Assembly: GCA_045123185.1 (NCBI GenBank)
Contig: JBGVIL010000086.1
Location: forward strand, 14,469 to 78,468
DNA: 64,000 nt
From: UBA1231 sp045123185
GTDB lineage: Bacteria > Bacillota_I > Bacilli_A > ML615J-28 > CAG-313
Direction: 5' to 3'
Under the pieces are notes generated by a model. The model ran no database searches, was not told the DNA's origin, and saw only the letters and a program-made list of their open reading frames with translations. The position numbers were made by a program, and so were the translations under genes. Shown one piece after another: positions 8,070 to 17,562 of the stretch. The stretch's first letter is position 1. Every line of letters starts with the position of its first letter.

Positions 8070-9956
8070 ATGATTCATGTTAGTGATATAGAAAAAAGAT
8101 TAAAAGATAATCCAGAACCTATAGAAGTTAAAGAAATAAGGGAAAATATCATCAAATCATTTTCTAAGTTAGAATTTATTGAAGATGGACATAAATATTA
8201 TGTACATAATGATGATGGTTCTATGACTGAATTACATAGTGTATCACATGTTTGTCATCTATTTTCACCATATGTTAATTGGGATGAAATATGTGAAAAT
8301 AAAGCAAAGAAAATGGGTATTCCATATGATGAATTAAAAAGACAATGGAGAGAAAATAATTTAAGAAGTACAAATAATGGAACTAAAACACATTTCTTTG
8401 GTGAAAATATGATGTTATTCATTCAAGGTAGGTTTGATGAAATTGATGATTCAATTAAGAATCAAATTGAAGATGGTTTTTTTGTACCATATGGTAAAAA
8501 AGAAGAAGCAATATCTAAATTTTATGAAGATATTTTAAAAATTGATAATTTTTATCCAGTAATGGCTGAAGCAAAAATATATACTGGAATTAATGACACA
8601 CTTAATCTTAATGAAAATTTTAGTGGTACATTTGATATGCTTTTTGCTTTTAAACATAATGGTAAATTTAAGTTATCAATATTAGATTTCAAAGGTTTGC
8701 CGTTAAATACACCAATAGCAACAAAAGACGGATGGAAGAATATGGGTGATATTAATGTAGGTGATGAAGTATTTGATAAAGATGGCAAAATTTGTAAAGT
8801 TTTACATACATCTAAAATACATCATAAACCTTGTTTAAAAATTAAATTTGATAGTGGCGAAGAAATAGTTTGTGATGAGGATCATAGATGGGAAATTTCT
8901 TTTTTAAAGAATAAAATGGTTTCTTTAAAAAAAGAAAAATACTTTGAAAATAAAGTAATGACAGCAAAGGAGATAAAAGAATATATGTCAAATATCAATA
9001 GAAAAGATAGTAGGTTAATACCTAAGATTTTATTATCTAAACCTATTGAATGTAAAGAAAAACATTTACCAATACATCCTTATGTATTTGGTGTTTGGTT
9101 AGGTGATGGTAATAGTGCTGATGGTAAAATTACTAATATGTATGATGATATTTGGAGTGAAATTGAAAAGTGTGGATATACTATTGGTAAAGATGTTTCT
9201 AAAGGTTCTAGTGGTAAAGCAACGACAAGAACTATTTTTGGTTTAACACATGAATTAAGACTATTAGGTTGTTTACATAATAAACATATACCAGATGTGT
9301 TCTTAAGAAGTTCATATGAACAAAGATTAGATATTTTAAAAGGTTTAATGGATGCTGATGGATATTATAATAAAAAGAGAAAAAGATATGTAATTTCTAC
9401 AACTAAAGAAAATCAAGTAGATTTTAGTGTTAAACTATTATCATCTTTAGGTATTAAGGCTACAGTAACACCATTTATTATTAAATTAAAAGATAAAGGT
9501 AAAAAAATTAATGGCTATTATATAAATTTTACTACTGATATTTATCCATTTAAAATTAGAAAAATTAAAGTTGAAAAACCTACTAGAAATAAACATTTAT
9601 TTAGAAATATTATATCAATTGAAGATACTGAAACAGTAGAAACAAAATGTATTGAAGTTGATAGTCCATCACATACTTTTTGTTGTGGTTATAATATGTT
9701 AGTGACGCATAACACTAATAAAGTTCTAGAGAATGATTTTAACAGAAATAAAGGTAATATGTTATTGCCACCATTTGAAGATTTGGTAGATGAAGCAAAA
9801 TCAAATTATTCAATACAATTATCATGTTATCAAATGGGGATAGAACAATTAGGTTATGAAGTTGTTGATAGAAAATTAATATGGTTAAAAGATGATGGAA
9901 CTTATGAAAAAGTAAGTACACCAAATTTAACTGACAAACTAAAATTAGTGTTATAA
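8070..9956 (+). CDS. RecB/Cas4-like PD-(D/E)XK nuclease interrupted by a class 3 intein
   Basis: 628 aa precursor. The extein (residues 1-208 plus 549-628, 288 aa) is a RecB-family nuclease: GTFDMLFAF..LSILDFK then TNKV gives the catalytic D-x-K, and YSIQLSCYQMGIEQLG gives the QxxxY motif. The intein (residues 209-548, starting LPLNTPIATKDGW after Gly209, ending VTHN) interrupts exactly after the catalytic Lys. Splicing would restore LDFKTNK. Likely role: DNA end-processing in phage recombination. It overlaps the next gene by one base (TAATGA). Confidence 0.88.
   Translation: MIHVSDIEKRLKDNPEPIEVKEIRENIIKSFSKLEFIEDGHKYYVHNDDGSMTELHSVSHVCHLFSPYVNWDEICENKAKKMGIPYDELKRQWRENNLRSTNNGTKTHFFGENMMLFIQGRFDEIDDSIKNQIEDGFFVPYGKKEEAISKFYEDILKIDNFYPVMAEAKIYTGINDTLNLNENFSGTFDMLFAFKHNGKFKLSILDFKGLPLNTPIATKDGWKNMGDINVGDEVFDKDGKICKVLHTSKIHHKPCLKIKFDSGEEIVCDEDHRWEISFLKNKMVSLKKEKYFENKVMTAKEIKEYMSNINRKDSRLIPKILLSKPIECKEKHLPIHPYVFGVWLGDGNSADGKITNMYDDIWSEIEKCGYTIGKDVSKGSSGKATTRTIFGLTHELRLLGCLHNKHIPDVFLRSSYEQRLDILKGLMDADGYYNKKRKRYVISTTKENQVDFSVKLLSSLGIKATVTPFIIKLKDKGKKINGYYINFTTDIYPFKIRKIKVEKPTRNKHLFRNIISIEDTETVETKCIEVDSPSHTFCCGYNMLVTHNTNKVLENDFNRNKGNMLLPPFEDLVDEAKSNYSIQLSCYQMGIEQLGYEVVDRKLIWLKDDGTYEKVSTPNLTDKLKLVL
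8694..9713 (+). mobile_element. Class 3 intein with LAGLIDADG (DOD) homing endonuclease
   Basis: 340 aa. The first residue is Gly rather than Cys or Ser. The class 3 'WCT' set is visible: Trp in block B (CDEDHRWEI), Cys in block F (SPSHTFCCGYNM) and Thr at +1 (THN|TNK). Class 3 inteins start splicing from the block F Cys instead of the first residue. The endonuclease motifs VFGVWLGDGNSADG and DILKGLMDADGYY each keep the acidic residue, so the homing enzyme appears intact. Confidence 0.85.
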
Positions 9957-10411
9957 TGAAAAATATAAATGGGATTTTAAGAGAATTAAAATATCTATCA
10001 AAAGATAAAATAATACCAATTTCAGTTGATTTTGATAGTACTGTTGTTATATCGCAATATCCAAATATTGGAAAAGATAATGGTAATTGTGTATCAATTT
10101 TAAAGCGTTGGGTTGAACAATACAATGTTGGTATAATACTTTATACTATGCGTGATGGAAAACAACTAGAAGAGGCTGTAAATTGGTTTAATGAACGCAA
10201 TATACCTTTATATGGTGTGCAATATGAACCAAATCAACATACTTGGAGCAGTAGTAATAAATGTTGGTCAATATTTTCTATTGATGACCATAATGTAGGT
10301 ATTCCATTAATAAATGATGAAGAAAGTGATAAACTTTGTGTTGATTGGGATAAAGTAAATGAATTACTTGAACCAATTTTAATTAAAATTAATGAGCAAT
10401 GGAAAGATTAA
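9956..10411 (+). CDS. HAD-superfamily phosphatase (BT0820-like)
   Basis: 151 aa. ISVDFDSTVV is the HAD motif I (nucleophile DxD); YTMRDGKQLEEAVNWF supplies the motif II Thr; ISIDDHNVGIPLI the C-terminal acidic motif. Short HADs of this type occur in Bacteroides and their phages; substrate not established. It overlaps the upstream nuclease gene (TAATGA) and the downstream phosphatase by 13 nt. Confidence 0.8.
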   Translation: MKNINGILRELKYLSKDKIIPISVDFDSTVVISQYPNIGKDNGNCVSILKRWVEQYNVGIILYTMRDGKQLEEAVNWFNERNIPLYGVQYEPNQHTWSSSNKCWSIFSIDDHNVGIPLINDEESDKLCVDWDKVNELLEPILIKINEQWKD

Positions 10412-10929
10412 ATAAAATTTTAGTATTTTCACATGTTGAATTTGACCAATATTGTTATGAAAATAAATGGAATGATGATAATGTTAATGAATTAAATAAT
10501 TATGCATTTATATCAATAATAGGAACAAAAGAATGTCAAGAATATTATCTAGAAGAAGATGAATATCATTGGTTTAAAGAAAATCATAATAATGTTATAA
10601 ATTTAGAATTTGATGATATTGAACATGATATTGATTATAATGGACATTTATTTAAAGCATTAAATGAAAAAGATGCTGAAAAATTAGTTGATTTTATAGA
10701 TAATAATATTGGAAAACATTTTATAATACATTGTCGTGCTGGACGTTCTCGTTCACAAGCAATATTCAAATATATAACAACAATGTATTATAAATTATAT
10801 GATGAAGAAACTTGTGGTAGAAAAGATAACCCATGTTTTTCACCAAATATGCATGTTGTTAGTTTATTAAAACGAACATATTATAAAAAATATGGTTTAT
10901 TTGTTAATGAAGAAAATAATGACTTTTAA
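10399..10929 (+). CDS. PTP/dual-specificity-like phosphatase
   Basis: 176 aa. HFIIHCRAGRSRSQAI is a full HCxxGxxRS phosphate-binding loop with the catalytic Cys. LEFDDIEHDID, about 40 residues upstream, may be the general-acid region. Usual targets are phosphotyrosine, nucleotides or tRNA ligation ends. Third phosphatase-type gene in a row, which hints at a nucleotide or RNA-end processing module. Confidence 0.8.
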   Translation: MERLNKILVFSHVEFDQYCYENKWNDDNVNELNNYAFISIIGTKECQEYYLEEDEYHWFKENHNNVINLEFDDIEHDIDYNGHLFKALNEKDAEKLVDFIDNNIGKHFIIHCRAGRSRSQAIFKYITTMYYKLYDEETCGRKDNPCFSPNMHVVSLLKRTYYKKYGLFVNEENNDF

Positions 10930-10946
10930 ATAAAATAATAATTAAA

Positions 10947-11171
10947 ATGGATTTGTTTACACAAAAAAGATTCATGCTTATTCAAGATATTGAAGGACGT
11001 GAAGGTATTATTCCAATGGGAAGTGAAGTAACATTATTTAGAGGATTTGTATATCTTAATGGTGGGATGGTTATGCCATCATATGCAAAAATGTTTACTG
11101 ATATTTTAAATGATGAAGAAAAAAAGAAACAATATTTTATTGAAGTACCAATAACATATAATAAAATATAA
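10947..11171 (+). CDS. Hypothetical protein, 74 aa
   Basis: Not recognised. Compact beta-like small protein (KRFMLIQDIEGREGIIPMGSEVTLF) in the phosphatase operon, starting 17 nt after the preceding stop. Confidence 0.55.
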   Translation: MDLFTQKRFMLIQDIEGREGIIPMGSEVTLFRGFVYLNGGMVMPSYAKMFTDILNDEEKKKQYFIEVPITYNKI

Positions 11172-11172
11172 A

Positions 11173-11583
11173 ATGAATGAATTATTAAAAGAAAGTGAAG
11201 AACTTTTATTAAATGATGTTATACAAATGTTTTTAAGAGAAATAAAAACAAATTATTATAAAGGTGTGAATGTTTATTATATTAATAAAGATTTTAAAAA
11301 AATCATAAATACCCTACCAAAAAGTGTTATGACTAGATATGGTGGAGTTAAGAATTTTAAAGGAATTGATGATATAATAAAATTTGAAATGTTTTATTTT
11401 AAAACATCTGATGCTATTAAATCTGCAATTAATAATTTAAGTCCAAGTCAATGTAAAACAGTAAAACAACAAGTAGAATATTGTCTTGATTGGTTTATTA
11501 AAGATATTTTTCGTAGTTATCCAATAAAAAAAGATATATGTAAGATAATAATTGAAAAATTAGAAAAAAATGGAAAATTATAA
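11173..11583 (+). CDS. Hypothetical protein, 136 aa
   Basis: Not recognised. Mostly helical; no motifs seen. Overlaps the metallophosphoesterase start by 14 nt, so it is in the same operon. Confidence 0.55.
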   Translation: MNELLKESEELLLNDVIQMFLREIKTNYYKGVNVYYINKDFKKIINTLPKSVMTRYGGVKNFKGIDDIIKFEMFYFKTSDAIKSAINNLSPSQCKTVKQQVEYCLDWFIKDIFRSYPIKKDICKIIIEKLEKNGKL

Positions 11584-12229
11584 TGTTTATTTTATATCAG
11601 ATTTACACATTTCTCATAAAAATATTTTATATCATTCACCAAATAGAGTTAAAGAATTTAATTTAGAAAATAATGAAGATATAGAAGGACATGATAAATA
11701 CATAATTGATATGTGGTTATCAACAACAAAAAGAAATGACCATGTTTATATATTAGGTGATTTTATTTTAACAAATAAAGAAAAAACAGAAAAAATACTT
11801 AATATATTAAAATCAAAAGGTGTAAAAATACATATGATTTTAGGAAATCATGATAAATCATTAAAAGGGTTAGATAGATATTTTGAATCAGTAGATTTAT
11901 ATAAAACAGTAAGATTTAAAAAATCAATATTTGATTTTATAGAAGAAGATGAATTTGAAATATTTATGTGTCATTTTCCAATGAAATCATGGTTTAATAA
12001 ACCTAGGGGTTCAATGCACTTATATGGACATGTTCATTGGAATTCACCACATATGGATGAAGAAACAGATGATTTATGCCTAAATGTTGGTCTTGATAAT
12101 CCAATGTGTAATTATCAACTTTTATCTTTAGAACAAGTTTATAACTATTATAAATCTAAATTAAATGGTTTAACACCAAAACAATATATAGAAAAAGTTA
12201 CAAAAGAAAATAATAAATTTATAAGATAA
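11570..12229 (+). CDS. Calcineurin-like metallophosphoesterase
   Basis: 219 aa. Full motif set: FISDLHISH (D-x-H), YILGDF (GD), ILGNHDK (GNHD), CHFP and LYGHVHWN (GHxH). These bind the di-metal centre. Small phage members act on nucleic-acid 3' phosphates or cyclic nucleotides. Context next to the HAD and PTP-like genes supports a nucleic-acid end-healing or nucleotide clean-up role, by inference. Confidence 0.9.
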   Translation: MENYNVYFISDLHISHKNILYHSPNRVKEFNLENNEDIEGHDKYIIDMWLSTTKRNDHVYILGDFILTNKEKTEKILNILKSKGVKIHMILGNHDKSLKGLDRYFESVDLYKTVRFKKSIFDFIEEDEFEIFMCHFPMKSWFNKPRGSMHLYGHVHWNSPHMDEETDDLCLNVGLDNPMCNYQLLSLEQVYNYYKSKLNGLTPKQYIEKVTKENNKFIR

Positions 12230-12240
12230 ATTAAAATAAA

Positions 12241-12672
12241 ATGAAACAAAAGTTTTTTTCAATGCACGGAACTGCCGTAGATAAGAATGGTGAAGAACAT
12301 ATCGTTACAATGGTAGGTGAATACCTACAAACAAAGGAAGTTGAAGTAGTTACAGAATCAGCAAATAATGTCATGAAATCATTTAATGTAAATAATATTA
12401 TTAATTTTAAAGATGATGCCATTTTGTCAGTACCTGTGACAAAAAAAGTACGAATTCTGACATATGCATTTTCAATTTGTCATAGTGATGATATTTTTGA
12501 TGAACAAATTGGTATTGATATTGCAAAAAGACGCATTAAAACACATCCATTAGGTCAATTAAAGACTGAAATGATAACAACTTTGTGTCCTGACCAAGTA
12601 AAATTCATTCTTTTTGGTGAATTAAAGTATGTAATGGATAATATTGATAAATTTATCAATGAAAATAATTAA
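12241..12672 (+). CDS. Hypothetical protein, 143 aa
   Basis: Not recognised. Beta-rich N-terminus (FFSMHGTAVDKNGEEHIVTMVGEY) and helical C-terminus with DIAKRRIKTHPLGQLKTEM and CPDQVKFILFGELKYVM. No signal peptide. Last gene before a terminator. Confidence 0.6.
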   Translation: MKQKFFSMHGTAVDKNGEEHIVTMVGEYLQTKEVEVVTESANNVMKSFNVNNIINFKDDAILSVPVTKKVRILTYAFSICHSDDIFDEQIGIDIAKRRIKTHPLGQLKTEMITTLCPDQVKFILFGELKYVMDNIDKFINENN

Positions 12673-12697
12673 AAAATAATAAATTTTTTTAAAAATT

Positions 12698-12729
12698 GTG
12701 CCAAATTAATAAAGTTTGGCACGGTTTTT
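12698..12729 (+). terminator. Intrinsic terminator upstream of dnaK
   Basis: GTGCCAAA / TTTGGCAC perfect stem followed by GGTTTTTG. Confidence 0.8.
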
Positions 12730-12780
12730 GTAGTATTATTATTAAATAAAATAATTGAATAAATAAAAAATATTATAATA

Positions 12781-15211
12781 ATGAGTAAAAAAAGTATAGG
12801 TATTGACTTAGGTAGTACATTATCTGAAATTGCAATAATTGAAAATGGTAAACCAACAACAATTCTTAATGAAGAAGGTTCATATACAACACCTTCAGTT
12901 ATCGCACTTAAAAATGGTGAAAGAAAAGTAGGTGGTGCTGCAAAAAGACAAATGGTTGTTAATCCAAAAGAAACAGTTAATTTAATTAAACGTTTTATGG
13001 GTGCTACTTTTGAAGAATCAAAAGAAGCAATTAAGCATGTTAATTATGAAGTTATTGATTCTAATGGTCAACCTAGAGTTAATATTGAAGATAAATTATA
13101 TTCTCCAGAAGAATTATCTGCAATGATTTTAACTAAAATGAAGAAGATTGCTGAAGATTATTGTGGCGAAGAAATTACTGATGCTGTTATTACAGTTCCA
13201 GCGTTCTTCTCAGATAAAGCAAGAAGTGCAACTAAATTGGCTGGTGAATTAGCAGGATTAAATGTTCTTCGTGTAATTGCAGAACCAACAGCAGCATTGT
13301 TATCATCTAATATTGACATGAATAAAGGTGGTAAATATATGGTAGTTGACTTTGGTGGTAAAAAAAGTATGTATTGCCTCCACACCTCTATTGCTTAAAA
13401 AATTAGTAATAAGTGAAATAAAAAAATCGGATTAATTGCGGAGAGTTCCTTAGAGCCTTAAATACCGCACTTGATGGTGACATACAAGGTAGCACATAGC
13501 CTAATTACTATGGGATGGTAAAAAGTTTAAGGATTGGATAACCGAAATAAGCGCAGCCAAGCATCTTAGAAATAAGATGAAGGTTCAACGACTAGAATTA
13601 GTATTCTTAGCAAGTAAAGTTGAAGAAAAAAATTCCACGAATGTCCGATAAGATGTTGAACTTTTGATTAAATTTATATATAAATATATATAATATGGAT
13701 TTAATTAAAGATTTAGAAAAAAGTATTAAAAAAGTATTCGAAGATGAAATTGAAATTCATTTTAATGAATTAAAAATACTATTTTTAAATTATTATTTCC
13801 AAAAGATTTAAATACTTTTTTTGAAGACATTGAAAGAGATAGTCTGAACTTTAGTGAAAACTAAAGAAATTAGGATAAAGAACCTAATGATAACAAATTG
13901 AGTACGGAAGACAATTCTATTGCTGATATTAGTGATGGTATGATTGATATTTTATCTACAAATGGTAATGTATATTTAGGTGGTTATGATATTGATAATG
14001 CTTTAGCAAAATGGGTAGTTGAAGACTTTAATAATGAAAATGGTATTGATTTATCAAAAGATTCTATGGCTTATTCTAGAATCTTAGAAGCAGTTGAAAA
14101 AGCAAAAATTGAATTATCAAATTCAACAACTACAGAAATTAATTTACCTTATATTACAGTAAAGGATAATATACCTATTCACTTAATTAAGACAGTTACT
14201 AAGGCTAAATTTGAACAATTAATTGAACCAATTGTTGATGAACTTATTAAATGTGCTAAGGAAGCAGTTAAAAGTGCTAATTTAGAATATAATGAACTTG
14301 ATGGTATACTTTTAGTTGGTGGTTCTTGTAGAATACCATATGTGCAAGAAAGATTACAAAAAGAATTTAATGTTGAATTAATTAAGAGTAATAATTTTGA
14401 CTTGTGTGTTGCTGAAGGTGCTGCAATTCAAGCAAGTATTATTAATGGTGATTCTAGTGCTAGTGATATTGTATTACTTGATGTTACGCCATTAAGTTAT
14501 GGTATTGACACATTAGGTGGTGTATTTGCAAAGATTATTGAATCAAATACAACAATTCCATGTAAACGAGAACAAGTATTTAGTACAGCAGTTGATAACC
14601 AACCAAACGTTGATATAGTTGTGGCACAAGGCGAGCGACCAATGACAAAAGATAATAAACAAGTTGGTATGTTTAGATTGGATGGTATACTTCCAGCACG
14701 TAGAGGTGTTCCACAGATTCAAGTAACATTTGATATTGATGCAAATGGTATTTTAAAAGTAACTGCATTAGATAAGGGCACTAATAAGGAACAATCAATT
14801 ACAATTAATAACACTAATTCATTATCACAAGAAGAGATTGATAGAATTAAGCGTGAAGCAGAAGAATTTGCTGAACAAGATAAGAAGGCAAAGGAAGAAG
14901 CGGAAACTATTAATAAGGGTGATGCTATTGCTTTCAATAATGATAAGATGATTGAAGAAAATAGTGATAAGATTTCAGAAGATGATAAGGTTAAAATCAA
15001 TGAAATTAGTGAAAAGTTGCGTAATGCCGTAAAAGATAAGAATATTGATTTGATTAATTCACTTGAAAAAGAAAATAATGAATTATGGAATCAGATTTCA
15101 ACAAAGATGTATTCACAAACAGCACAAGAGCAACCTCAACAAGAAACTCAAACACAATCTTCAGAAAATAAAGAAGATAATATTGAGGAGGCATCTTTTG
15201 AGGAAGTATAA
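12781..15211 (+). CDS. dnaK: Hsp70 chaperone DnaK, gene split by a group I intron
   Basis: Exon 1 12781-13359 (193 codons) and exon 2 13901-15211 join in frame to a 629-aa protein, normal DnaK length. Exon 1 carries GIDLGSTLSEIAI (phosphate 1), VITVPAFFSD and VIAEPTAALL; the junction restores VVDFGG|STEDNS (phosphate 2 loop); exon 2 has GILLVGGSCRIPYVQ, LLDVTPLSYGIDTLGG and the substrate domain, ending in an acidic tail (EDNIEEASFEEV). Read unspliced, exon 1 stops 12 codons into the intron. With dnaJ downstream it forms a phage chaperone pair. Phage 2 loop is unusual in having Ser where most have Gly. Confidence 0.92.
13360..13900 (+). ncRNA. Group I intron in dnaK
   Basis: 541 nt. The 5' exon ends in T (GGTGGT) and the intron ends in G (AAATTG), the group I rule. 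Near the 5' end GCCTCCA can pair with exon TGGTGGT with a U-G at the splice site and one internal mismatch (P1). Core-like segments: GGTTCAACGACTA near 13585 and GAGATAGTCTGAACT near 13843 form P7-type partners; GCAGCCAAGC lies between. It interrupts the codons for the nucleotide-binding loop, a typical conserved-site insertion. Confidence 0.85.
13695..13811 (+). pseudogene. Small intron-borne ORF, apparently frameshifted
   Basis: 38 aa as read (MDLIKDLEKSIKKVFEDEIE...). One extra A in the A-run near 13773 would continue it in another frame to a 56-aa product (...FPKDLNTFFEDIERDSLNFSEN). Not a recognisable homing nuclease. It may be a decayed intron ORF or a splicing-linked peptide; a sequencing slip is also possible. 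Confidence 0.4.
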
Positions 15212-15221
15212 ATAAAATAAC

Positions 15222-15249
15222 ATTGGAAGGTTGGAATATACCTTCCAAT
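15222..15249 (+). terminator. Hairpin between dnaK and dnaJ
   Basis: ATTGGAAGG / CCTTCCAAT perfect stem, but without a long T-run, so it may act as an attenuator or mRNA stabiliser instead of a strong terminator. Confidence 0.55.
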
Positions 15250-15297
15250 ATTAAATGATAAGTTTAACAAAAATTAACGAATTTTCTCAATAAAAAA

Positions 15298-15333
15298 TTT
15301 GTTTTTTTAAAAAATATTATGTACTTTTGTGCT
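15298..15333 (+). promoter_or_regulatory. Promoter of dnaJ
   Basis: TTTGTTTTTTT followed by TATTATGTACTTTTGTGC gives -33 and -7 elements about 25 nt before the dnaJ ATG. Confidence 0.65.
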
Positions 15334-15355
15334 TGAAATTATAAATGACTTATAA

Positions 15356-16468
15356 ATGGAAAGAAAGGATTATTATAAAATTTTAGGTATTACCGAAGAT
15401 GAAAAGAAGTTAAAAGGTAAAGATTTTGAAAAAGTAATAAAGCCTAAATTTCGAAAACTTGCTATTAGTTTACACCCCGATAAACAGCAAGGTAAATCTG
15501 AAGAAGAAAAGAAAAATGCAGAAGAAAAATTTAAAGAAGTTTCCGAAGCGTATGAGGTTTTATCTGATGAAAAGAAACGTGAAGAATATGACAATCCAAT
15601 GAGTGGGTTTAATTTCCAAGGATTTAGTGGTGGTAATTCTTCATTTGAAGACATTATGCGTGGTTTTGGTTTTGGTGATATGTTTGGTGGTTTTAATCCA
15701 TTTGGTGGTAATAATAGTAGAAATCAGCAACGTGTTCAAAAAGGTCAATCAATGCGTATTACATTAGGTGTTTCATTAGAAGATGTATTTAATGGTGCTA
15801 AGAAAACATTAAAATATAAACGTTATGATAAATGTACACATTGTGGTGGAAGTGGTAAAACTGATAAGACAACTGAAGAAACATGTAATGTTTGTGGTGG
15901 TACTGGGTCAGTATTCCAACGTAATGGTATGATGCAAATGATTTCAACTTGTCCTCATTGTAAGGGTAAGGGAAAGATCATAAAGAATCCTTGTTCTCAT
16001 TGTAATGGTAATGGAATTATTGAAACTGAAAATAAGGTTGAAGTTGATATTCCAAAGGGTGTTAATGAAGGTATGCAAATTAATATGGAAGGATATGGAC
16101 ATGCACCATTAAATTGTAATGGAATATATGGTGATTTGTATATTTTAATTAAAGAACAAGACCATGATAAATTTAATAGAAGTGGTAATGACTTATATTT
16201 TGATTTAGATATCAATGTCATTGATGCTATTTTAGGTTGTGATGCAACAGTTGAAACTATTGATGGTAAGAAATTAACCACTAAGATTAAACAATGTGTT
16301 GAAGATGGTACAATGATTAGATTTAATGGTAAGGGTTTACCTATATATGGTCAAAATGGTAAGTTTGGTAATATGATAGGTGTGATTACATTAAAGATGC
16401 CTAAAAAATTAAATAGTGAAGAGATATCTTTATTAAATGAAATAAAGAAAAAAGAAAATTTTAAATAA
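15356..16468 (+). CDS. dnaJ: Hsp40 co-chaperone DnaJ
   Basis: 370 aa. J domain with HPD (SLHPDKQQGK), a short insertion (KDFEKVIKPKFRK), a G/F region (GFGFGDMFGGFNPFGG), four zinc-finger repeats (CTHCGGSG, CNVCGGTG, CPHCKGKG, CSHCNGNG) and the C-terminal client domains. All features of a class A DnaJ are intact. It stimulates DnaK ATPase, here presumably the phage DnaK encoded just upstream. It ends one base into the next start (TAATGG). Confidence 0.95.
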   Translation: MERKDYYKILGITEDEKKLKGKDFEKVIKPKFRKLAISLHPDKQQGKSEEEKKNAEEKFKEVSEAYEVLSDEKKREEYDNPMSGFNFQGFSGGNSSFEDIMRGFGFGDMFGGFNPFGGNNSRNQQRVQKGQSMRITLGVSLEDVFNGAKKTLKYKRYDKCTHCGGSGKTDKTTEETCNVCGGTGSVFQRNGMMQMISTCPHCKGKGKIIKNPCSHCNGNGIIETENKVEVDIPKGVNEGMQINMEGYGHAPLNCNGIYGDLYILIKEQDHDKFNRSGNDLYFDLDINVIDAILGCDATVETIDGKKLTTKIKQCVEDGTMIRFNGKGLPIYGQNGKFGNMIGVITLKMPKKLNSEEISLLNEIKKKENFK

Positions 16469-16932
16469 TGGAAATTTGTAGTGGTGTCATATTATATAGA
16501 TTAAATGGTGAGACTAACAATGTGGAATTTTTTATGTGTACACCTTGCGGTCCTCAATGGGTGAATCGTTATTGGTGGAGTTTTCCGAAGGGTCATGTTG
16601 AGGAAGGTGAAACTATTTTTGATGCTGCTATTCGTGAGTTTCGTGAGGAAACTTCTTGCAATATTATTGATTCTGAATCTAGTTATCGTTATTTAGGTTC
16701 TGTTAAACAAAATAAGAAGAAACTAGTTCATATATATTGTAAACGTTATGATGGTGAAGATTTAGATAATTGTTCATCAAATGAATGTGTTACAATATAT
16801 CATGGTAAGGAGTATATACATCCAGAAATAGGTGATTATAGATGGATGTGTATTGATGAAATGGATAATAATGGTGTTTATATACCAATTTATAAAATGA
16901 TTGAAAATTGTGTTAAAAATAATAAGTGGTGA
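16468..16932 (+). CDS. Nudix hydrolase
   Basis: 154 aa. GHVEEGETIFDAAIREFREETSCN matches the Nudix box Gx5Ex7REUxEExGU apart from the last Gly. N-terminal SGVILYRLNG is the usual first strand. Nudix enzymes cleave nucleoside diphosphates linked to another moiety, e.g. ADP-ribose, NADH, Ap4A or mRNA caps. Direct coupling to a macro-like gene downstream favours an ADP-ribose-type substrate, by inference. Confidence 0.9.
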   Translation: MEICSGVILYRLNGETNNVEFFMCTPCGPQWVNRYWWSFPKGHVEEGETIFDAAIREFREETSCNIIDSESSYRYLGSVKQNKKKLVHIYCKRYDGEDLDNCSSNECVTIYHGKEYIHPEIGDYRWMCIDEMDNNGVYIPIYKMIENCVKNNKW

Positions 16933-16939
16933 TGATATA

Positions 16940-17533
16940 ATGAATCATATTAATGAATATGATGCAATTATAATAAGTGCTAATATATATTGTACATTAC
17001 AACAAGATGGTGTTCAAAGGGACATTGCATTAAATTATCCTTATGTTAGGGAAATGAATTTTACAACTAGATATGGTGATATTAATAAATTAGGTACTAT
17101 ATTAGAGTGTAATGTTGAAAATGAACCACTTATTATTTTAGCATATATTTATAAAGGTTTTCATAATACTAAGAAGAAAGGTGAACGTGCCATTACTGAA
17201 TTCTTATCATATGAATCATTAGAAAAATGTTTAAGACAAATAAATGTTTTATATAAGGATAAAAAAATAGCATGTCCTTTACTTGGTTGTACTCCATTTG
17301 ACGGTAATGGTAATAGGGATAAGGTTATAGATATAATTAACAATACTTTAATTGATGTTGATATTACAATATATGATTATGTTCAAAAGACTAGAGCAGA
17401 AAAATTAAAAGAGATTTATGAATATGAAAAATCAATTAAAAATGTTGATTATAATTTATATCGTAAGATAGTTGCTGAACGAAAATTAAAAGCGGATGAA
17501 CGTTTTAAACGTAATGGTTTTGCTAGATATTAA
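16940..17533 (+). CDS. Macro-domain-like protein (putative ADP-ribose processing)
   Basis: 197 aa from ATG 16940, just after the Nudix stop. Segments YDAIIISANIYC, ERAITEFLSYESLEKCLRQINV and IACPLLGCTPFDGNGNRDKVIDII follow the strand-loop order of macro domains, where the last is the phosphate-binding loop. The N-terminal VNxAN motif is not clean, so catalysis is uncertain. C-terminus is a charged helix. Confidence 0.55.
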   Translation: MNHINEYDAIIISANIYCTLQQDGVQRDIALNYPYVREMNFTTRYGDINKLGTILECNVENEPLIILAYIYKGFHNTKKKGERAITEFLSYESLEKCLRQINVLYKDKKIACPLLGCTPFDGNGNRDKVIDIINNTLIDVDITIYDYVQKTRAEKLKEIYEYEKSIKNVDYNLYRKIVAERKLKADERFKRNGFARY

Positions 17534-17562
17534 AATAACATATTTAAATATATAACATATAA

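Noticed and set aside
14719..15000. Minus-strand ORFs opposite dnaK, dnaJ and the tail fibre
   Set aside because: Low-complexity Ser/Leu/Ile products opposite strongly conserved plus-strand domains; no promoters or start context.
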